The notes under the pieces were generated by a model. It was not told where the DNA came from and searched no databases. It saw only the letters and a list, made by a program, of their open reading frames with translations. From the NCBI GenBank assembly GCA_020544565.1, contig CP078014.1:2916016-2980015 (forward strand): a stretch of 64,000 bases of DNA. The letters are read 5' to 3'. The stretch comes from Bradyrhizobiaceae bacterium (lineage in GTDB: Bacteria; Pseudomonadota; Alphaproteobacteria; Rhizobiales; Xanthobacteraceae). Shown here piece after piece: positions 26,872-36,845 of the stretch. The translations under genes were made by a program, and so were the position numbers. How positions within the stretch are numbered: position 1 is the first letter of the stretch; each line of letters opens with the position of its first letter.

Positions 26872-27987
26872 TCACGCCCATTCCACCCCGGCCTCGGCGG
26901 CGAGATCGATGGTACCGCGCTGGCCGATATCGTCGAAATGGGCGTCCAGGAACTTCTTCCCGGCGCGCAGCCCCGCCCGGTGCAGCAATTCGAAAAACTC
27001 GTAGTCGGTCTTGAGCTTGCTGGAGGCGGCAAGGCGCCTGCCGAGACCACCGAGGTCGATCCGGTGAATGTTGAGCCGGCGGTACTGGTTCTTGCCGGTG
27101 CCGCGCGGCAGCCGGCCATCGTCGATCAACTGGTTGACGAAATCCATCGCACGCAGTTCGGAGATCAGCGCCGAGTTGAAGGTGATCTCGTTGAGGCGGT
27201 TGATGATCTCGCCGGAGGTCCGCGGCGTGATCTCGCGCGATACCGGATTGATCTGCACCACCAGCACGTCCTCGGCATCGGTGGCCTGCAGGAACGGGAA
27301 GATCGCGGGGTTGCCGAGATAGCCGCCGTCCCAGTGCGGTACGCCGTCGATCTCCACCGCGCGGAACAGGAACGGCAGCGCTGCCGACGCCATCACCGCG
27401 TCGGCGGTGATCTTGTCGCCGGAGAAGATGCGCAGCCGCCCAGTATGGACATTGGTGGTCGAGATATAGAGCGCGAGATCGGTGTTGGCGCGCAGTGCCT
27501 CGAAATCGACCAGGCGCTCGATCAGCTTGCTCAGCGGATTGATGTCGAGCGGATTCAGCTCATAGGGCGAGAAATAACGCGACATCGCCTCGAACCAGCT
27601 CTGCACCGGGGTCGCGACGAACGGCATCATCGAGAACATGCGATCGGTCAGCGCCCGCTGCGCCGGGGGCAGGTCGCCGCCGGCGCTGGCGGCACGCCAG
27701 AATTCGGCGAGACGCTTGCGCGCCTCGTCCCGGCCGCCGCGCGTCAGGCCGTCCGCCAGCATCACCGCGTTGACGGCGCCCGCCGACGTGCCGGAAATGC
27801 CGGTGATCTCCAGCCGCCCGTCGGCCAGCAGATGGTCGAGCACGCCCCAGGTGAACGCGCCATGCGCGCCGCCGCCCTGCAAGGCCAGATTGATCTTCTT
27901 GGCCCCGCTGGATTTCCGCGTCCCGGTGAAGCCGGAGAAATTCCACGGCGCGAGACTGTCGAGATAGGTTTTGATGGCGGTCACCAT
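26872..27987 (-). CDS. Patatin-like phospholipase
   Basis: 371-residue serine lipid acyl hydrolase. The oxyanion motif QGGGAHGAFTWGVLD (about residues 37-51), nucleophile S68 in GTSAG and the partner Asp in HWDGGYLGN make a complete Ser-Asp dyad. The sequence resembles bacterial patatins frequently seen near storage-polymer or membrane genes. No signal peptide is evident, so it is probably cytoplasmic or membrane-associated. Divergent from the Zur-like regulator gene. Confidence 0.9.
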   Translation of the reverse strand: MVTAIKTYLDSLAPWNFSGFTGTRKSSGAKKINLALQGGGAHGAFTWGVLDHLLADGRLEITGISGTSAGAVNAVMLADGLTRGGRDEARKRLAEFWRAASAGGDLPPAQRALTDRMFSMMPFVATPVQSWFEAMSRYFSPYELNPLDINPLSKLIERLVDFEALRANTDLALYISTTNVHTGRLRIFSGDKITADAVMASAALPFLFRAVEIDGVPHWDGGYLGNPAIFPFLQATDAEDVLVVQINPVSREITPRTSGEIINRLNEITFNSALISELRAMDFVNQLIDDGRLPRGTGKNQYRRLNIHRIDLGGLGRRLAASSKLKTDYEFFELLHRAGLRAGKKFLDAHFDDIGQRGTIDLAAEAGVEWA

Positions 27988-28093
27988 GAGTGCTTTCTCT
28001 TTAAAATGACGGGTTCATCAGCCCTTCCAGCCGCTTGGACAGATATGACTACACCCATCATTTGGGGCTTTTATGATGCGATGCAATAAAAAA

Positions 28094-28121
28094 TGCTGCG
28101 TTGCAAAATATTGATGCAGCT
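28094..28121. promoter_or_regulatory. Candidate operator in front of the Zur-like gene
   Basis: AT-rich element with outer arms GCTGC and GCAGC around TTGCAAAATATTGAT, in an unusually AT-rich 190-bp stretch between the patatin and regulator genes. It may be a metalloregulator site, but symmetry is imperfect. Confidence 0.3.
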
Positions 28122-28175
28122 TATATTGCTGAAAACATGAGCGGAATCGGTGCAACCGCATTACATATTAAGGTG

Positions 28176-28682
28176 ATGAACCCGTCGAAACCGGCCTTTC
28201 CTGCTCCCGATCATGACCACGGCCGCTGCGCCGCCGAGGCGATCACGCATGCCGAAGGGGTATGCGCGGCGCGCGGACAGAAATTCACGCCGATCCGGCG
28301 CCAGGTTCTGGGCGCGCTGCTGGCGAGCCACAGGCCGCTCGGCGCCTATGAGATCATCGACGAACTCGCCAAGACCATGGCGCGTCCGGCGCCGATCACC
28401 ATCTACCGCGCGCTGGATTTCCTGATGGAGAACGGCCTCGTTCACCGCATCGAAAGCCGCAACGCCTTTCTCGCCTGCGCCCACAATCACGACGAAACCT
28501 CGGTGGTGGCGTTCCTGATCTGCGAGAGCTGCGGCTCGGTGGGGGAGATCTCCGCCGCATCTCTGGCGCGAAGCTTCAACGAAGCCGCGCGGAGCACCGG
28601 CTTCGCGCCCAAATTGTCCGTGGTGGAAATCACCGGCACCTGCGCCCATTGCCAGCGCGCGGCACCGATCGCCGGCGCATGA
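28176..28682 (+). CDS. zur: Fur-family metalloregulator, Zur-like
   Basis: About 168-residue Fur-family repressor. A winged-helix DNA-binding domain (FTPIRRQVLGALLASHRPLGAYEIIDEL...ITIYRALDFLMENGLVHRIES) is followed by the dimerisation domain with two Cys pairs, ICESCG and GTCAHCQ, and His-rich AHNHDE. FLACAHNHDETSVVAFLICESCGSVGEI resembles zinc-sensing Zur more than iron-sensing Fur. No zinc-uptake genes (znuABC) are in view, so the metal is inferred. ATG 28176 is preceded by AAGGTG; longer in-frame starts at 28137 or 28101 lie in AT-rich, control-like sequence. Confidence 0.8.
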   Translation: MNPSKPAFPAPDHDHGRCAAEAITHAEGVCAARGQKFTPIRRQVLGALLASHRPLGAYEIIDELAKTMARPAPITIYRALDFLMENGLVHRIESRNAFLACAHNHDETSVVAFLICESCGSVGEISAASLARSFNEAARSTGFAPKLSVVEITGTCAHCQRAAPIAGA

Positions 28683-28747
28683 CGTCCCTCCCTGCCCGCG
28701 CCACTGCGGGCTGACAACAACACGGCGACAAGCCGGAACAGGATGCC

Positions 28748-29698
28748 ATGTCCTCCCATCGCCTGAACGCGGCACCCTCGCCGGAACGCCCCCTGAGCCC
28801 GGTGGCGGTCATCCTGATGGTGGTGCTGTGCCTGAGCTGGGGTTTCAACCAGATCGCGGTCAAGCTCGCGCTGCCCGATATCCCGCCGTTCACCCAGGCC
28901 GCCATCCGGTCGCTCGGTGGCTTGCTGATCATCCTGCTGGTGGCGCGTGCGCGCCGCATTCCGCTGTTCGCGCGCGACGGCACACTGAAGGCGGGGCTGC
29001 TCGCCGGCGTGTTGTTCGGCTTCGAATTCATCATGATCTATCGCGGGCTGCTCTACACCACCGCCTCGCGCGCCGTGGTGTTTCTCTATGTCGCCCCTTT
29101 CGTGGTGGCGCTGGGCTCCCGGCGTTTTCTCGGCGAGCACCTGAACAATCTGCAATGGGCCGGTCTGGCGCTGTCATTCGCAGGCGTGGCGCTGGCGATC
29201 GGCGTGCCGCAGCCCTCCGTCGACGCCACCGTCATTCTCGGCGACCTCATGTCGGTGGCCGGCGGTATCCTGTGGGCCGCCACCACGCTGGTGGTGAAAG
29301 GCAGCCGGCTGGTGCGGGTCCCTGCCGAGAAGACCCTGGCCTATCAGGTCGCGGTTTCGGTTCCGATCCTGGCGCTGGGCGCGGCCCTGTCCGGAGAGAC
29401 CATCACCCATATGCCCAGCACGCTCGCGCTGACCTTGATGGCGTACCAGAGCATCTGGGTCGTCGGCGTGACGTTCCTGATCTGGTTTCTCCTCATAAAG
29501 GCCTATTCAGCAAGCAAACTGTCGTCATTTACCTTCATGACGCCGCTATTCGGGGTGATCGGAGGTCACTTTATCATGAACGACCCCCTTTCGCTGGCCT
29601 TTGCCGGGGCTGCCCTTCTGGTCATGGCGGGCCTATATCTGGTAAACCGCCCCGGCGACAAAGCCGCCGGTGCGCGGCATCCCGTCACAAAAATCTGA
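28748..29698 (+). CDS. EamA/DMT-superfamily transporter
   Basis: 316-residue inner-membrane protein with two EamA repeats and about ten helices. LSWGFNQIAVKLALPDIPPFTQAAIRSLGG, YRGLLYTTASRAVVFLYVAPFVVAL and FTFMTPLFGVIGGHFIMNDPL are typical drug/metabolite transporter sequences. Substrate unknown. It lies between the Zur-like gene and ispG on the same strand, with 12 bases to ispG, so the two could share a transcript. Confidence 0.87.
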   Translation: MSSHRLNAAPSPERPLSPVAVILMVVLCLSWGFNQIAVKLALPDIPPFTQAAIRSLGGLLIILLVARARRIPLFARDGTLKAGLLAGVLFGFEFIMIYRGLLYTTASRAVVFLYVAPFVVALGSRRFLGEHLNNLQWAGLALSFAGVALAIGVPQPSVDATVILGDLMSVAGGILWAATTLVVKGSRLVRVPAEKTLAYQVAVSVPILALGAALSGETITHMPSTLALTLMAYQSIWVVGVTFLIWFLLIKAYSASKLSSFTFMTPLFGVIGGHFIMNDPLSLAFAGAALLVMAGLYLVNRPGDKAAGARHPVTKI

Positions 29699-29710
29699 TA
29701 GTTCGAGCCC

Positions 29711-31000
29711 ATGAGCGATCTCAAACAGCGATCCAAGGAAATTCTGGCTGGCCCCCAGGCGCGCCATCGGACGGTTCAGGTCACGGTCGGCAACGTCAAG
29801 GTCGGCGGCGGCGCGCCCATCGTGGTGCAGTCGATGACCAACACCGACACCGCCGACATCGAAGCCACCGTCAAACAGGTCGCCGCACTGGCGCGCGCCG
29901 GTTCCGAACTGGTGCGCATCACGGTGGACCGCGAGGAAGCCGCGGCCGCCGTTCCGCACATCCGCGAGAAGCTCGACAAGATGGGCGTCGACGTGCCGCT
30001 GATCGGCGACTTCCACTACATCGGCCACAAGCTGCTCGCCGAATACCCGGCCTGCGCCGCCGCGCTGGCGAAATACCGCATCAATCCCGGCAATGTCGGT
30101 TTCAAGAACAAGCGCGACAGCCAGTTCACCGACATCGTCGAGATCGCCATCAAGAACAACAAGACCATCCGCATCGGCGCCAATTGGGGCTCGCTCGATC
30201 AGGAGCTGCTGACGCGGCTGATGGAGGAGAACGCCAAGTCGCCGGACCCGATCGACGCCCGCGCGGTGACGCGCGAGGCCATGGTGCAGTCGGCGCTGCT
30301 GTCCGCGCAGCGTGCCGAGGACATCGGCCTGCCCAAGGACCGGATGATCCTGTCGGCCAAAGTCTCGAACGTGCAGGACCTGATCGCGGTGTATCGCGAA
30401 CTGGCGGCGCGCTCCGACTACGCCATCCACCTCGGCCTCACCGAAGCGGGCATGGGCTCGAAGGGCATCGTCGCCTCCTCTGCCGCCCTCGGCATCCTGC
30501 TGCAGGACGGCATCGGCGACACCATCCGCGTGTCGCTGACGCCGGAGCCCGGCGGCGACCGCACGGTGGAAGTGAAGGTCGGTCAGGAAATCCTGCAGAC
30601 CATGGGCTTCCGCACCTTCGTGCCGCTGGTGGCGGCGTGCCCCGGCTGCGGCCGCACCACCTCCACCGTGTTCCAGGAACTGGCGCGCGACATCCAGACC
30701 TTCATCAGCGCGGAAATGCCGGAATGGCGCACGCGCTATCCCGGCGTCGAGCAGCTCAACGTCGCGGTGATGGGCTGCATCGTCAACGGCCCCGGCGAAT
30801 CCAAGCATGCCGATATCGGCATCTCGCTGCCGGGCACCGGCGAGACGCCGGCCGCGCCGGTGTTCGTCGACGGCCAGAAATTCCGCACCCTGCGCGGGCC
30901 GACCATCGCCGCCGACTTCAAGGCGCTGGTGATCGACTACATCGAGCAGCGCTACGGCGCGACGGCCAAGCCGACCGCGGCGGTGACCGCCGCGGAGTGA
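29711..31000 (+). CDS. ispG: 4-hydroxy-3-methylbut-2-enyl diphosphate synthase (flavodoxin)
   Basis: 429-residue iron-sulfur enzyme of the MEP isoprenoid pathway. The cluster ligands C310 and C313 (CPGCGR) and C356 (GCIVNGPGE) are present, the last with the conserved Glu. The N-terminal barrel shows [23 protein letters not shown] and RITVDREEA. The extended length relative to E. coli IspG is normal for alphaproteobacteria. Together with ispA nearby it gives two isoprenoid steps in this stretch. Confidence 0.97.
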   Translation: MSDLKQRSKEILAGPQARHRTVQVTVGNVKVGGGAPIVVQSMTNTDTADIEATVKQVAALARAGSELVRITVDREEAAAAVPHIREKLDKMGVDVPLIGDFHYIGHKLLAEYPACAAALAKYRINPGNVGFKNKRDSQFTDIVEIAIKNNKTIRIGANWGSLDQELLTRLMEENAKSPDPIDARAVTREAMVQSALLSAQRAEDIGLPKDRMILSAKVSNVQDLIAVYRELAARSDYAIHLGLTEAGMGSKGIVASSAALGILLQDGIGDTIRVSLTPEPGGDRTVEVKVGQEILQTMGFRTFVPLVAACPGCGRTTSTVFQELARDIQTFISAEMPEWRTRYPGVEQLNVAVMGCIVNGPGESKHADIGISLPGTGETPAAPVFVDGQKFRTLRGPTIAADFKALVIDYIEQRYGATAKPTAAVTAAE

Positions 31001-31052
31001 TTGTCCGCCGCGCTTTTGCAGCGTTTAGCCATGCGCCGCGATGACCATCACG

Positions 31053-32657
31053 TCACAGCGGCGCATTTTTTTCGCGGTTGTCGACGGCGGCTTCCTCAAG
31101 ATCGAGATCGCGCTCGATGCGCCGGCGGGTTTCGTCGCCGATCTTGCCGTCCCGCAACAGCTTATGCAGCAGCTCGCGCTCGATCGAGATGATTTCACGC
31201 ACCAGCGACGCGCCTTGCGTGGCCGGCGTGAATTCCCCGGTCACGGCGGGCGGATCGGGTAGCGCCCGCATCCGGGTTTCGTGCCGCGCTTCCAGAAACC
31301 GGGCCAGGCTTTCCGGCAGATTGCGTTCGGCGATGATGGTCTTGAGCGAGCCGCGCGCTGCCTCGAGGATTTCGCGCCGCGCGGCGATCTCCGCCTCGCG
31401 CTCGTGCCGCGCCTCGAGCACGCCATGTTTCGACAGGCCGAGGACTTTCGCCAACGCCGGCAATGTCAGCCCGATGCCGACCACCGTGATCAGGATCACG
31501 CCGAAGGTCACGAACAGGATCAGGTCGCGGTAGGGAAAGTCATCGCCGTTGGGCAAGGTGAGCGGCACGGCGAGCGCCACCGCCAGCGAAACGACGCCGC
31601 GGATTCCGGTGAAGCCGATGAACACCCCGTCGCGCCACGGCGGCAAGGTATCGTTGGCCCGGCGTTTGCGGAAAGCACGCGTGAGATAGGTGCCCGGGAA
31701 CACCCACAGGAAACGCGCGACGATGACGATGGCCGAGACCACGGCGATCGCGATCAGGATATCGTGCGGCGGCGTTCCCTTGGCCCGGTCGAGCAGCACC
31801 CTGATCTCGAAGCCGGCGAGCAGGAACAGCACGCCCTCGATCAGCCAGATCACGAAATCCCAGAAGAAGATGCCCTGCAGGCGCGTCGCCGACGAGATCA
31901 GCAGCGGCCCGTTCCAGCTCACATACAGGCCGGCGGCGACGGTCGCGAGCACGCCGGAACCGCCGAGATGCTCGGGAACCCAGAACGCTAGGTAAGGCGT
32001 GAGCAGGGACAGGCAGATTTCAATGCGCGGATCATGCGCCCAGCGCCGCAGCCGCAGGCTGAGCCAGCCGACGACGATGCCGTAGACGATCTCACCCGCC
32101 ACGATGGCCGCGAACGAACCCGCAGCGCCCGGCAGCGAGAACGCACCGGTGCTGACCGCCAGCACGGCGAAGCGATAAAGGATCAGCGCGGTGGCGTCGT
32201 TGGCGAGACCTTCGCCTTCGAGGATCACCAGAATCCGGTGCGGCAGGTTGAGCCGGCGCGCAATCGCGAGCGGCGCCACCACGTCCGGCGGCGACACGAT
32301 GGCGCCGAGCACGAAGCCGACGCCCCACGGCAATCCGAGAATGAAATGCACGGCGGCGGCGACCGCGCAGGTGGTGAAGATGACGCAGCCGATGGCGAGC
32401 AGCGTGATCGGGCGCAGGTTGGCCCTGAATTCGCGCCAGCTCATCGATACGCCGGCGGAATAGATCAGCGGCGGCAGCACGATCAGCAGGATCGCGTCCG
32501 GCTCCATCTCCACATGCGGTATCCCCGGCACCAGCGCGAGGACGATGCCGATCACCAGAAACAGGATGGCGGGCGCGAGTTGCAGCCGGCGCGCGGCGGC
32601 GGCAGTCACCGACAGCACAGTCAGAAGCATCAGAAAGATCAGGAACGGCTGAACCAT
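31053..32657 (-). CDS. Na+/H+ antiporter, CPA1 family
   Basis: 534-residue inner-membrane cation/proton antiporter with about 12 helices followed by a hydrophilic C-terminal region (from about residue 425) rich in charged helices (EREAEIAARREILEAARGSLK). Family motifs are LPPLIYSAGVSMSW, GAIVSPPDVVAPLAIARRL with the ion-binding acidic residue, EGEGLANDATALILYRFAV and GIRGVVSLAVALAVPL. It is probably involved in pH or sodium tolerance. It is co-directional with the DUF1345 gene 16 bases upstream. Confidence 0.93.
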   Translation of the reverse strand: MVQPFLIFLMLLTVLSVTAAAARRLQLAPAILFLVIGIVLALVPGIPHVEMEPDAILLIVLPPLIYSAGVSMSWREFRANLRPITLLAIGCVIFTTCAVAAAVHFILGLPWGVGFVLGAIVSPPDVVAPLAIARRLNLPHRILVILEGEGLANDATALILYRFAVLAVSTGAFSLPGAAGSFAAIVAGEIVYGIVVGWLSLRLRRWAHDPRIEICLSLLTPYLAFWVPEHLGGSGVLATVAAGLYVSWNGPLLISSATRLQGIFFWDFVIWLIEGVLFLLAGFEIRVLLDRAKGTPPHDILIAIAVVSAIVIVARFLWVFPGTYLTRAFRKRRANDTLPPWRDGVFIGFTGIRGVVSLAVALAVPLTLPNGDDFPYRDLILFVTFGVILITVVGIGLTLPALAKVLGLSKHGVLEARHEREAEIAARREILEAARGSLKTIIAERNLPESLARFLEARHETRMRALPDPPAVTGEFTPATQGASLVREIISIERELLHKLLRDGKIGDETRRRIERDLDLEEAAVDNREKNAPL

Positions 32658-32673
32658 CGGCGACGATCGGCTT

Positions 32674-33354
32674 TCAGATCGCGCTGGCTGCGATGTTGAC
32701 CATCAGCGCAAGCAACGCGGTGTTGAAGATGAACGAGACAACGCCGTGCGCGGTGGCGGTGCGGCGGATGATCCTGTCGGTGATGCCGACGTCGGAGACC
32801 TGCGCGGTCATGCCGATCACGAACGAGAAATAGATGAAATCCCAATAGTCGGGATCCCCCGCATTTCCCGGGAAGGCCAGCCCGCCGATCTCGGCGCCGC
32901 GATAATATTCATGCGCATAGTGAAGCGCGAAGGTGGTGTGAATGGCGCACCACGACAGCGCGATGGTCACCACCGCGAGCACCAGTTGCGGCGGCCCCTG
33001 CGGCTTGACGCCGAGCTCGCCGACAATGGCGGCGATACTGGCGAAGGCGGCCGACGCCGTCAGCACCAGAATGAGGAAACGTCCGTCGTCCTGGATCGAG
33101 GCCAGCCGCCGGATGTGGGCGCTGTCGCAATTGAGGAACAGCGCGAACGCCAGCACGATATAGATCGCGATCGAGATGTCCCAAGCGATCAGCAGCCGGG
33201 TGCCGAGACGCAACGTCTGCGGCATCACCAGCAGCGCGACGAGACCGATGGCGATCGCGACGAACAGGCGCGGCCGCGCCATGACGATGCGCAGCGGCTT
33301 CGGGAGGGCCCGCAGGCGAAGCAGGGCGCGATCATTGCTGTTGTCGCCCTGCAT
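32674..33354 (-). CDS. DUF1345 family membrane protein
   Basis: 226-residue membrane protein with five to six hydrophobic segments. The conserved C-terminal part ALHYAHEYYRG...DYWDFIYFSFVIGMTAQVSDVGITDRIIRR is diagnostic for DUF1345 and includes a pore-like SFVIGMTAQVSD segment. Function is unknown. It starts 12 bases after the ispA stop on the same strand and precedes the antiporter by 16 bases, suggesting an ispA-DUF1345-antiporter transcript. Confidence 0.93.
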   Translation of the reverse strand: MQGDNSNDRALLRLRALPKPLRIVMARPRLFVAIAIGLVALLVMPQTLRLGTRLLIAWDISIAIYIVLAFALFLNCDSAHIRRLASIQDDGRFLILVLTASAAFASIAAIVGELGVKPQGPPQLVLAVVTIALSWCAIHTTFALHYAHEYYRGAEIGGLAFPGNAGDPDYWDFIYFSFVIGMTAQVSDVGITDRIIRRTATAHGVVSFIFNTALLALMVNIAASAI

Positions 33355-33365
33355 CGTTTTGCCGC

Positions 33366-34292
33366 CTAGTTTTGCCGTTCCGCCACGAAGCGGGACGTCG
33401 CGCGCAGCACGTCGCCCTTGGCGCCGAACGGCGCCAGCGCCGCGTCGGCCTGCGCCAGCAGATCCTTGACGCGCTGCTTGGCGCCGGCGATGCCAAGTTG
33501 AGTCACGAACGTGGCCTTGCCCAGCGCCGCATCCTGCCCGGCCGGCTTGCCGAGCGCGGCCGCATCGCCCTCGACGTCGAGCAGGTCGTCGGCGATCTGG
33601 AACGCTTCGCCCAGCGCATGGCCATAGGCATCGAGCGCGTCGTAGTGCGGCTTCGGCGCTTCACCGAGCAGCGCGCCCGCGATGCAGCCGTATTTCAGCA
33701 GCGCGCCGGTCTTCATCTGCTGCAACGTCGCGACATCCGGCGGCACGCGGTCGCCGAAGCGGCCTTCGCCGGCGAGGTCCATGATCTGGCCGCCGACCAT
33801 GCCGCCGATGCCGGCGGCGCGCGCCAGCGCCCGGGTCAAGGCGAGCCGCACCGCGGGATCGCGATGGACCTCGTCGCGGGTGATGATGTCGAAGGCGATG
33901 GTCAAAAGTCCGTCGCCGGCGAGGATCGCGGTGGCGTCGTCGTATTTCTTGTGCGCCGTCGGCCGGCCGCGCCGCAGATCGGAATTGTCCATCGCCGGCA
34001 GGTCGTCATGGATCAGCGAATAGCAGTGGATGCATTCGAGCGCCGCGCCCGCCATCAGCGCCGCCTCGCGCGGCACGCCGAACACCGCCGCGCTTTCCAC
34101 CACCAGGAACGGACGCAACCGCTTGCCGCCGTTGAGGCTTGAATAGCGCATCGCCTCCATCAGCCGCGCCGGACGCTGGATCTCGCCGGCGAGGGGCGCA
34201 TCCGACAGCAGGCGCGTCAGCAGCGCCTCGGTGTCGGCCGCGGTCGCATCGAGCCGTTTGGTGAAATCCTGAGGTGAAACGCCGGTGGTCAT
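33366..34292 (-). CDS. ispA: Farnesyl diphosphate synthase / short-chain polyprenyl synthetase
   Basis: 308-residue trans-prenyltransferase. The first aspartate-rich motif D96-D97-LPAM-D102 and the second DDLLD (235-239) bind the diphosphate-magnesium complex. The chain-length region before the first motif ([12 protein letters not shown]) and overall length fit IspA (C15) more than longer-chain synthases, although GGPP synthase cannot be excluded. I chose ATG 34292, preceded by TCTGGAG; an open extension further upstream overlaps the divergent mtgA region and is unlikely. Confidence 0.92.
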   Translation of the reverse strand: MTTGVSPQDFTKRLDATAADTEALLTRLLSDAPLAGEIQRPARLMEAMRYSSLNGGKRLRPFLVVESAAVFGVPREAALMAGAALECIHCYSLIHDDLPAMDNSDLRRGRPTAHKKYDDATAILAGDGLLTIAFDIITRDEVHRDPAVRLALTRALARAAGIGGMVGGQIMDLAGEGRFGDRVPPDVATLQQMKTGALLKYGCIAGALLGEAPKPHYDALDAYGHALGEAFQIADDLLDVEGDAAALGKPAGQDAALGKATFVTQLGIAGAKQRVKDLLAQADAALAPFGAKGDVLRATSRFVAERQN

Positions 34293-34451
34293 CCAAAAAC
34301 TCCAGAGGGAAGGCAATTTCGGCGGACAATCCTTCATGATCCCGCCCGCGTCAATTCCGCAACGCGCTTGCGCGCCGGGGATTGGAAAAACCCGGCAGGC
34401 ATGGTTTCTGCCATTGGAGCAGATCGAGATGATCCACCGGCAAGGGGGCCC

Positions 34452-35123
34452 ATGCGGCGCGTGATCCGTATCGCGATCGTGATCGTGCTGGCGCTGGTGC
34501 TGCTGCCCTATGCGCTGGCGCCGCTCTACGCCCTCGGCCACCCGGTCTCCATGCTGATGATCACGCGCTATCTGTCTGGCCAGCCGGTGGAACGAAGCTG
34601 GATCGATATCGAACGCATGGCCCCTGCCCTGCCGCGCTCGGTGGTGGCGGCGGAGGATGCCAAGTTTTGCAGCCATCGCGGCATCGACTGGAACTCGGTG
34701 CAGGACGTCATCGAGGACATGCAGGACGGCGAAGTCGTTCGCGGCGGCTCCACCATCACCCAGCAGGTGGCGAAAAACCTGTTCTTGTGGCCGGGGCGCA
34801 GCATGGTGCGCAAGGCGCTGGAGTTTCCGCTGGCGCTATGGATCGATCTGGTGCTGTCGAAAAAGCGCATTCTGGAACTTTATCTCAACATCGCCGAACT
34901 CGGGCCAGCCGGCCAGTTCGGCGCGGAGGCCGGCGCGCAATACGCCTTCGGCCGCCCGGCGTCGGCGCTGTCGGCCCGCGAGGCGGCCCTGCTGGCGGCG
35001 ATCCTGCCCAACCCGGTGACGCGCAGCGCCCGCCACCCGGGCCCCGGAGTGCGGCGGCTGGCGCAGACCTACATGATGCGTGCCCGGGCGGTGGGTCCAT
35101 CGTGCTGGGGCCGGGACGACTGA
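34452..35123 (+). CDS. mtgA: Monofunctional biosynthetic peptidoglycan transglycosylase
   Basis: 223-residue inner-membrane glycosyltransferase family 51 enzyme that polymerises lipid II into glycan strands. One N-terminal membrane anchor (about residues 4-26) is followed by the catalytic domain: E68 in [17 protein letters not shown], then [21 protein letters not shown] and the second catalytic glutamate region [15 protein letters not shown]. Start ATG 34452 with an AAGGGGG ribosome site ten bases upstream. Divergent from ispA. Confidence 0.95.
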   Translation: MRRVIRIAIVIVLALVLLPYALAPLYALGHPVSMLMITRYLSGQPVERSWIDIERMAPALPRSVVAAEDAKFCSHRGIDWNSVQDVIEDMQDGEVVRGGSTITQQVAKNLFLWPGRSMVRKALEFPLALWIDLVLSKKRILELYLNIAELGPAGQFGAEAGAQYAFGRPASALSAREAALLAAILPNPVTRSARHPGPGVRRLAQTYMMRARAVGPSCWGRDD

Positions 35124-35174
35124 AGCCATGCGATAATCGCATAAATCATATCACAATACCGCCCTTCCTGAATT

Positions 35175-35205
35175 AATAAGCAAGCTTATTGTATGTCGGC
35201 TTATT
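35175..35205 (+). promoter_or_regulatory. Palindromic operator plus extra half-site upstream of marR
   Basis: AATAAGC-AA-GCTTATT (35175-35190) is a perfect inverted repeat with seven-base arms; a third half-site GCTTATT follows at 35199-35205. The cluster lies 14-44 bases ahead of the MarR start, exactly where autorepression of a marR-emrAB operon would act. Symmetry and location are seen; binding by this MarR is inferred. Confidence 0.65.
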
Positions 35206-35218
35206 GAAGGAAGGGCCG

Positions 35219-35692
35219 ATGCCCCACGGCAATCCCGATTTTCTGTTCGCCCTGTTCGAAACCCAACGCATGCTGCGGCTTTATGCCGACAGGCTCGCGG
35301 TGCGCCATGGCATCACCCGGGCGCAATGGGCGGTGCTGGCCAAGCTCGAACGCACCGAGGGACTGAAACAATCCGAGCTCGCCGAGTTGATGGAGATGCA
35401 ACCCATCACCCTGACCCGGCTGATCGACCGTCTCTGCGACAATGACCTGATCGAGCGCCGCGCGGACGCGCGGGACCGCCGCGCCAACCGGCTCTATCTG
35501 CGCCCGGCCGCGCGGCCGCTGCTGAAACGGCTTGGCGAGTTGCGCGCCGAGATCACGCAAGCCTCGTTGAAGCACTTCACGGCGGACGAGGCGCAGGCGC
35601 TCGTCGCCCAACTCGACACCATCAAGAGCAATGTCCGCGATGCGCTTCACGCCATCGGCGATGCTGGAACAAAGGAACAGCGCTATGGCTGA
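35219..35692 (+). CDS. MarR-family transcriptional regulator
   Basis: 157-residue winged-helix regulator. The DNA-binding part covers GITRAQWAVLAKLERTEGLKQSELAELMEMQPITLTRLIDRLCDNDLIERR and the wing DARDRRANRLYLRP (about residues 30-100), with flanking dimerisation helices. It overlaps emrA by eight bases (ATGGCTGA), so the three genes form an operon, and it most likely represses them. The ATG at 35219 has GGAAGGG upstream; a TTG at 35189 would fall inside the operator and is rejected. Confidence 0.92.
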   Translation: MPHGNPDFLFALFETQRMLRLYADRLAVRHGITRAQWAVLAKLERTEGLKQSELAELMEMQPITLTRLIDRLCDNDLIERRADARDRRANRLYLRPAARPLLKRLGELRAEITQASLKHFTADEAQALVAQLDTIKSNVRDALHAIGDAGTKEQRYG

Positions 35693-36845
35693 TCAAGTCG
35701 TCAAATTTCCTACCGAGCAGAAACTGACCGAACAACCCGCTGCGCCCCCCGACTCCCCGCCCAAAAGCTGGCGGCAAGTGGTGCGCGAGCGACGGCGCAC
35801 GCTGCTGCTGGTGGTGGTGCCGCTGATCGCGCTTGTCGGCGGCATCGCGTTCTATCTTTCCGGCGGGCGCTACGCCACCACCGACGACGCCTATGTCGGC
35901 GCGCAGAAGGTGCTGATCACGCCGGACATCTCCGGCAAGATCGAAAAGGTGATGGTGAAGGAAGGCCAGCGGGTCAAGGCCGGCGACCCATTGTTCGAGA
36001 TCGATCCGGTGCCGTTCCGCTTTGCGCTTCAGCAGGCCAAGGCCACGCTCGAAACCGCGAAGACGAATTACAACAACCTGCGCGACAATGTGAAAATCTA
36101 CGCCCAGATGCTCGATCTTGCCCGGCAGGGCGTCGAGCTGAAGCAACGCGACGTGGAGCGCAAGGCTTCGCTGGTGAAATCGCAGTCCGGCTCGCAACTC
36201 GATCTCGACACCTCCACCACCAACCTCGTTATGGCGCGGGCCCAGCTCGAACTGCTGCAGCAGCAACTGGCGACTGCGAACAATCAACTGCTTGGCAATC
36301 CCGATCTTCCGCTGGAGGAATTCCCGCCCTATTTCCAGGCCAAGGCGGCCCTCGATCAGGCGCAGCGCAATCTCGACCACACGCTGCTGCGCGCGCCGAT
36401 CGACGGCACCGCCACCCAGGTCGACAGCATCCAGCTCGGCCGCTTCGTCGCGGCCGGCGCACCGGTGTTCAGCGTCATCGACGACGCCAATCCGTGGGTC
36501 GACGCCAACCTCAAGGAATCCGACCTGACCTACGTGGCGAAAGGACAGCCCGTCACCATGTCGATCGACGCCTTTCCCGATCACACCTTCGTCGGCAAGG
36601 TCGGCTCGCTCAGCCCCGGCACCGGCGCGCAGTTCGCGATCCTGCCGCCGCAGAACTCCACCGGCAACTTCGTCAAGGTGGTGCAGCGCGTGCCGGTGCG
36701 CATCTATTTCGACAATAACGACAAGGCCGTTCAAAAACTCAAGGCCGGCATGAGCACCTATGTCTGGATCGACACCGGACACCGGCGCTCGCTCGCCGGC
36801 CTCCTCGGCTTCTCCTCCGCCACGGCGAAGGAGGACGCCCGGTGA
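35685..36845 (+). CDS. emrA: EmrA-type membrane fusion protein of an efflux pump
   Basis: 386-residue HlyD-family periplasmic adaptor. An N-terminal membrane anchor (about residues 38-58) is followed by a biotinyl-lipoyl-like domain (TTDDAYVGAQKVLITPDISGKIEKVMVKEGQRVKAGDPLFEID), a long coiled-coil hairpin rich in Gln and Leu, and the second half of the lipoyl and beta-barrel domains (LLRAPIDGTATQVDSIQLGRFVAAGAPVFSVI). It should link the EmrB pump to an outer-membrane channel not encoded here. It overlaps marR at its start and emrB at its end (GTGA). Confidence 0.93.
   Translation: MADQVVKFPTEQKLTEQPAAPPDSPPKSWRQVVRERRRTLLLVVVPLIALVGGIAFYLSGGRYATTDDAYVGAQKVLITPDISGKIEKVMVKEGQRVKAGDPLFEIDPVPFRFALQQAKATLETAKTNYNNLRDNVKIYAQMLDLARQGVELKQRDVERKASLVKSQSGSQLDLDTSTTNLVMARAQLELLQQQLATANNQLLGNPDLPLEEFPPYFQAKAALDQAQRNLDHTLLRAPIDGTATQVDSIQLGRFVAAGAPVFSVIDDANPWVDANLKESDLTYVAKGQPVTMSIDAFPDHTFVGKVGSLSPGTGAQFAILPPQNSTGNFVKVVQRVPVRIYFDNNDKAVQKLKAGMSTYVWIDTGHRRSLAGLLGFSSATAKEDAR

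Noticed and set aside
33366..34676. A longer form of ispA starting upstream of 34292
   Set aside because: The extra N-terminus is not conserved-looking and would overlap the divergent mtgA gene; the ATG at 34292 has a ribosome site.
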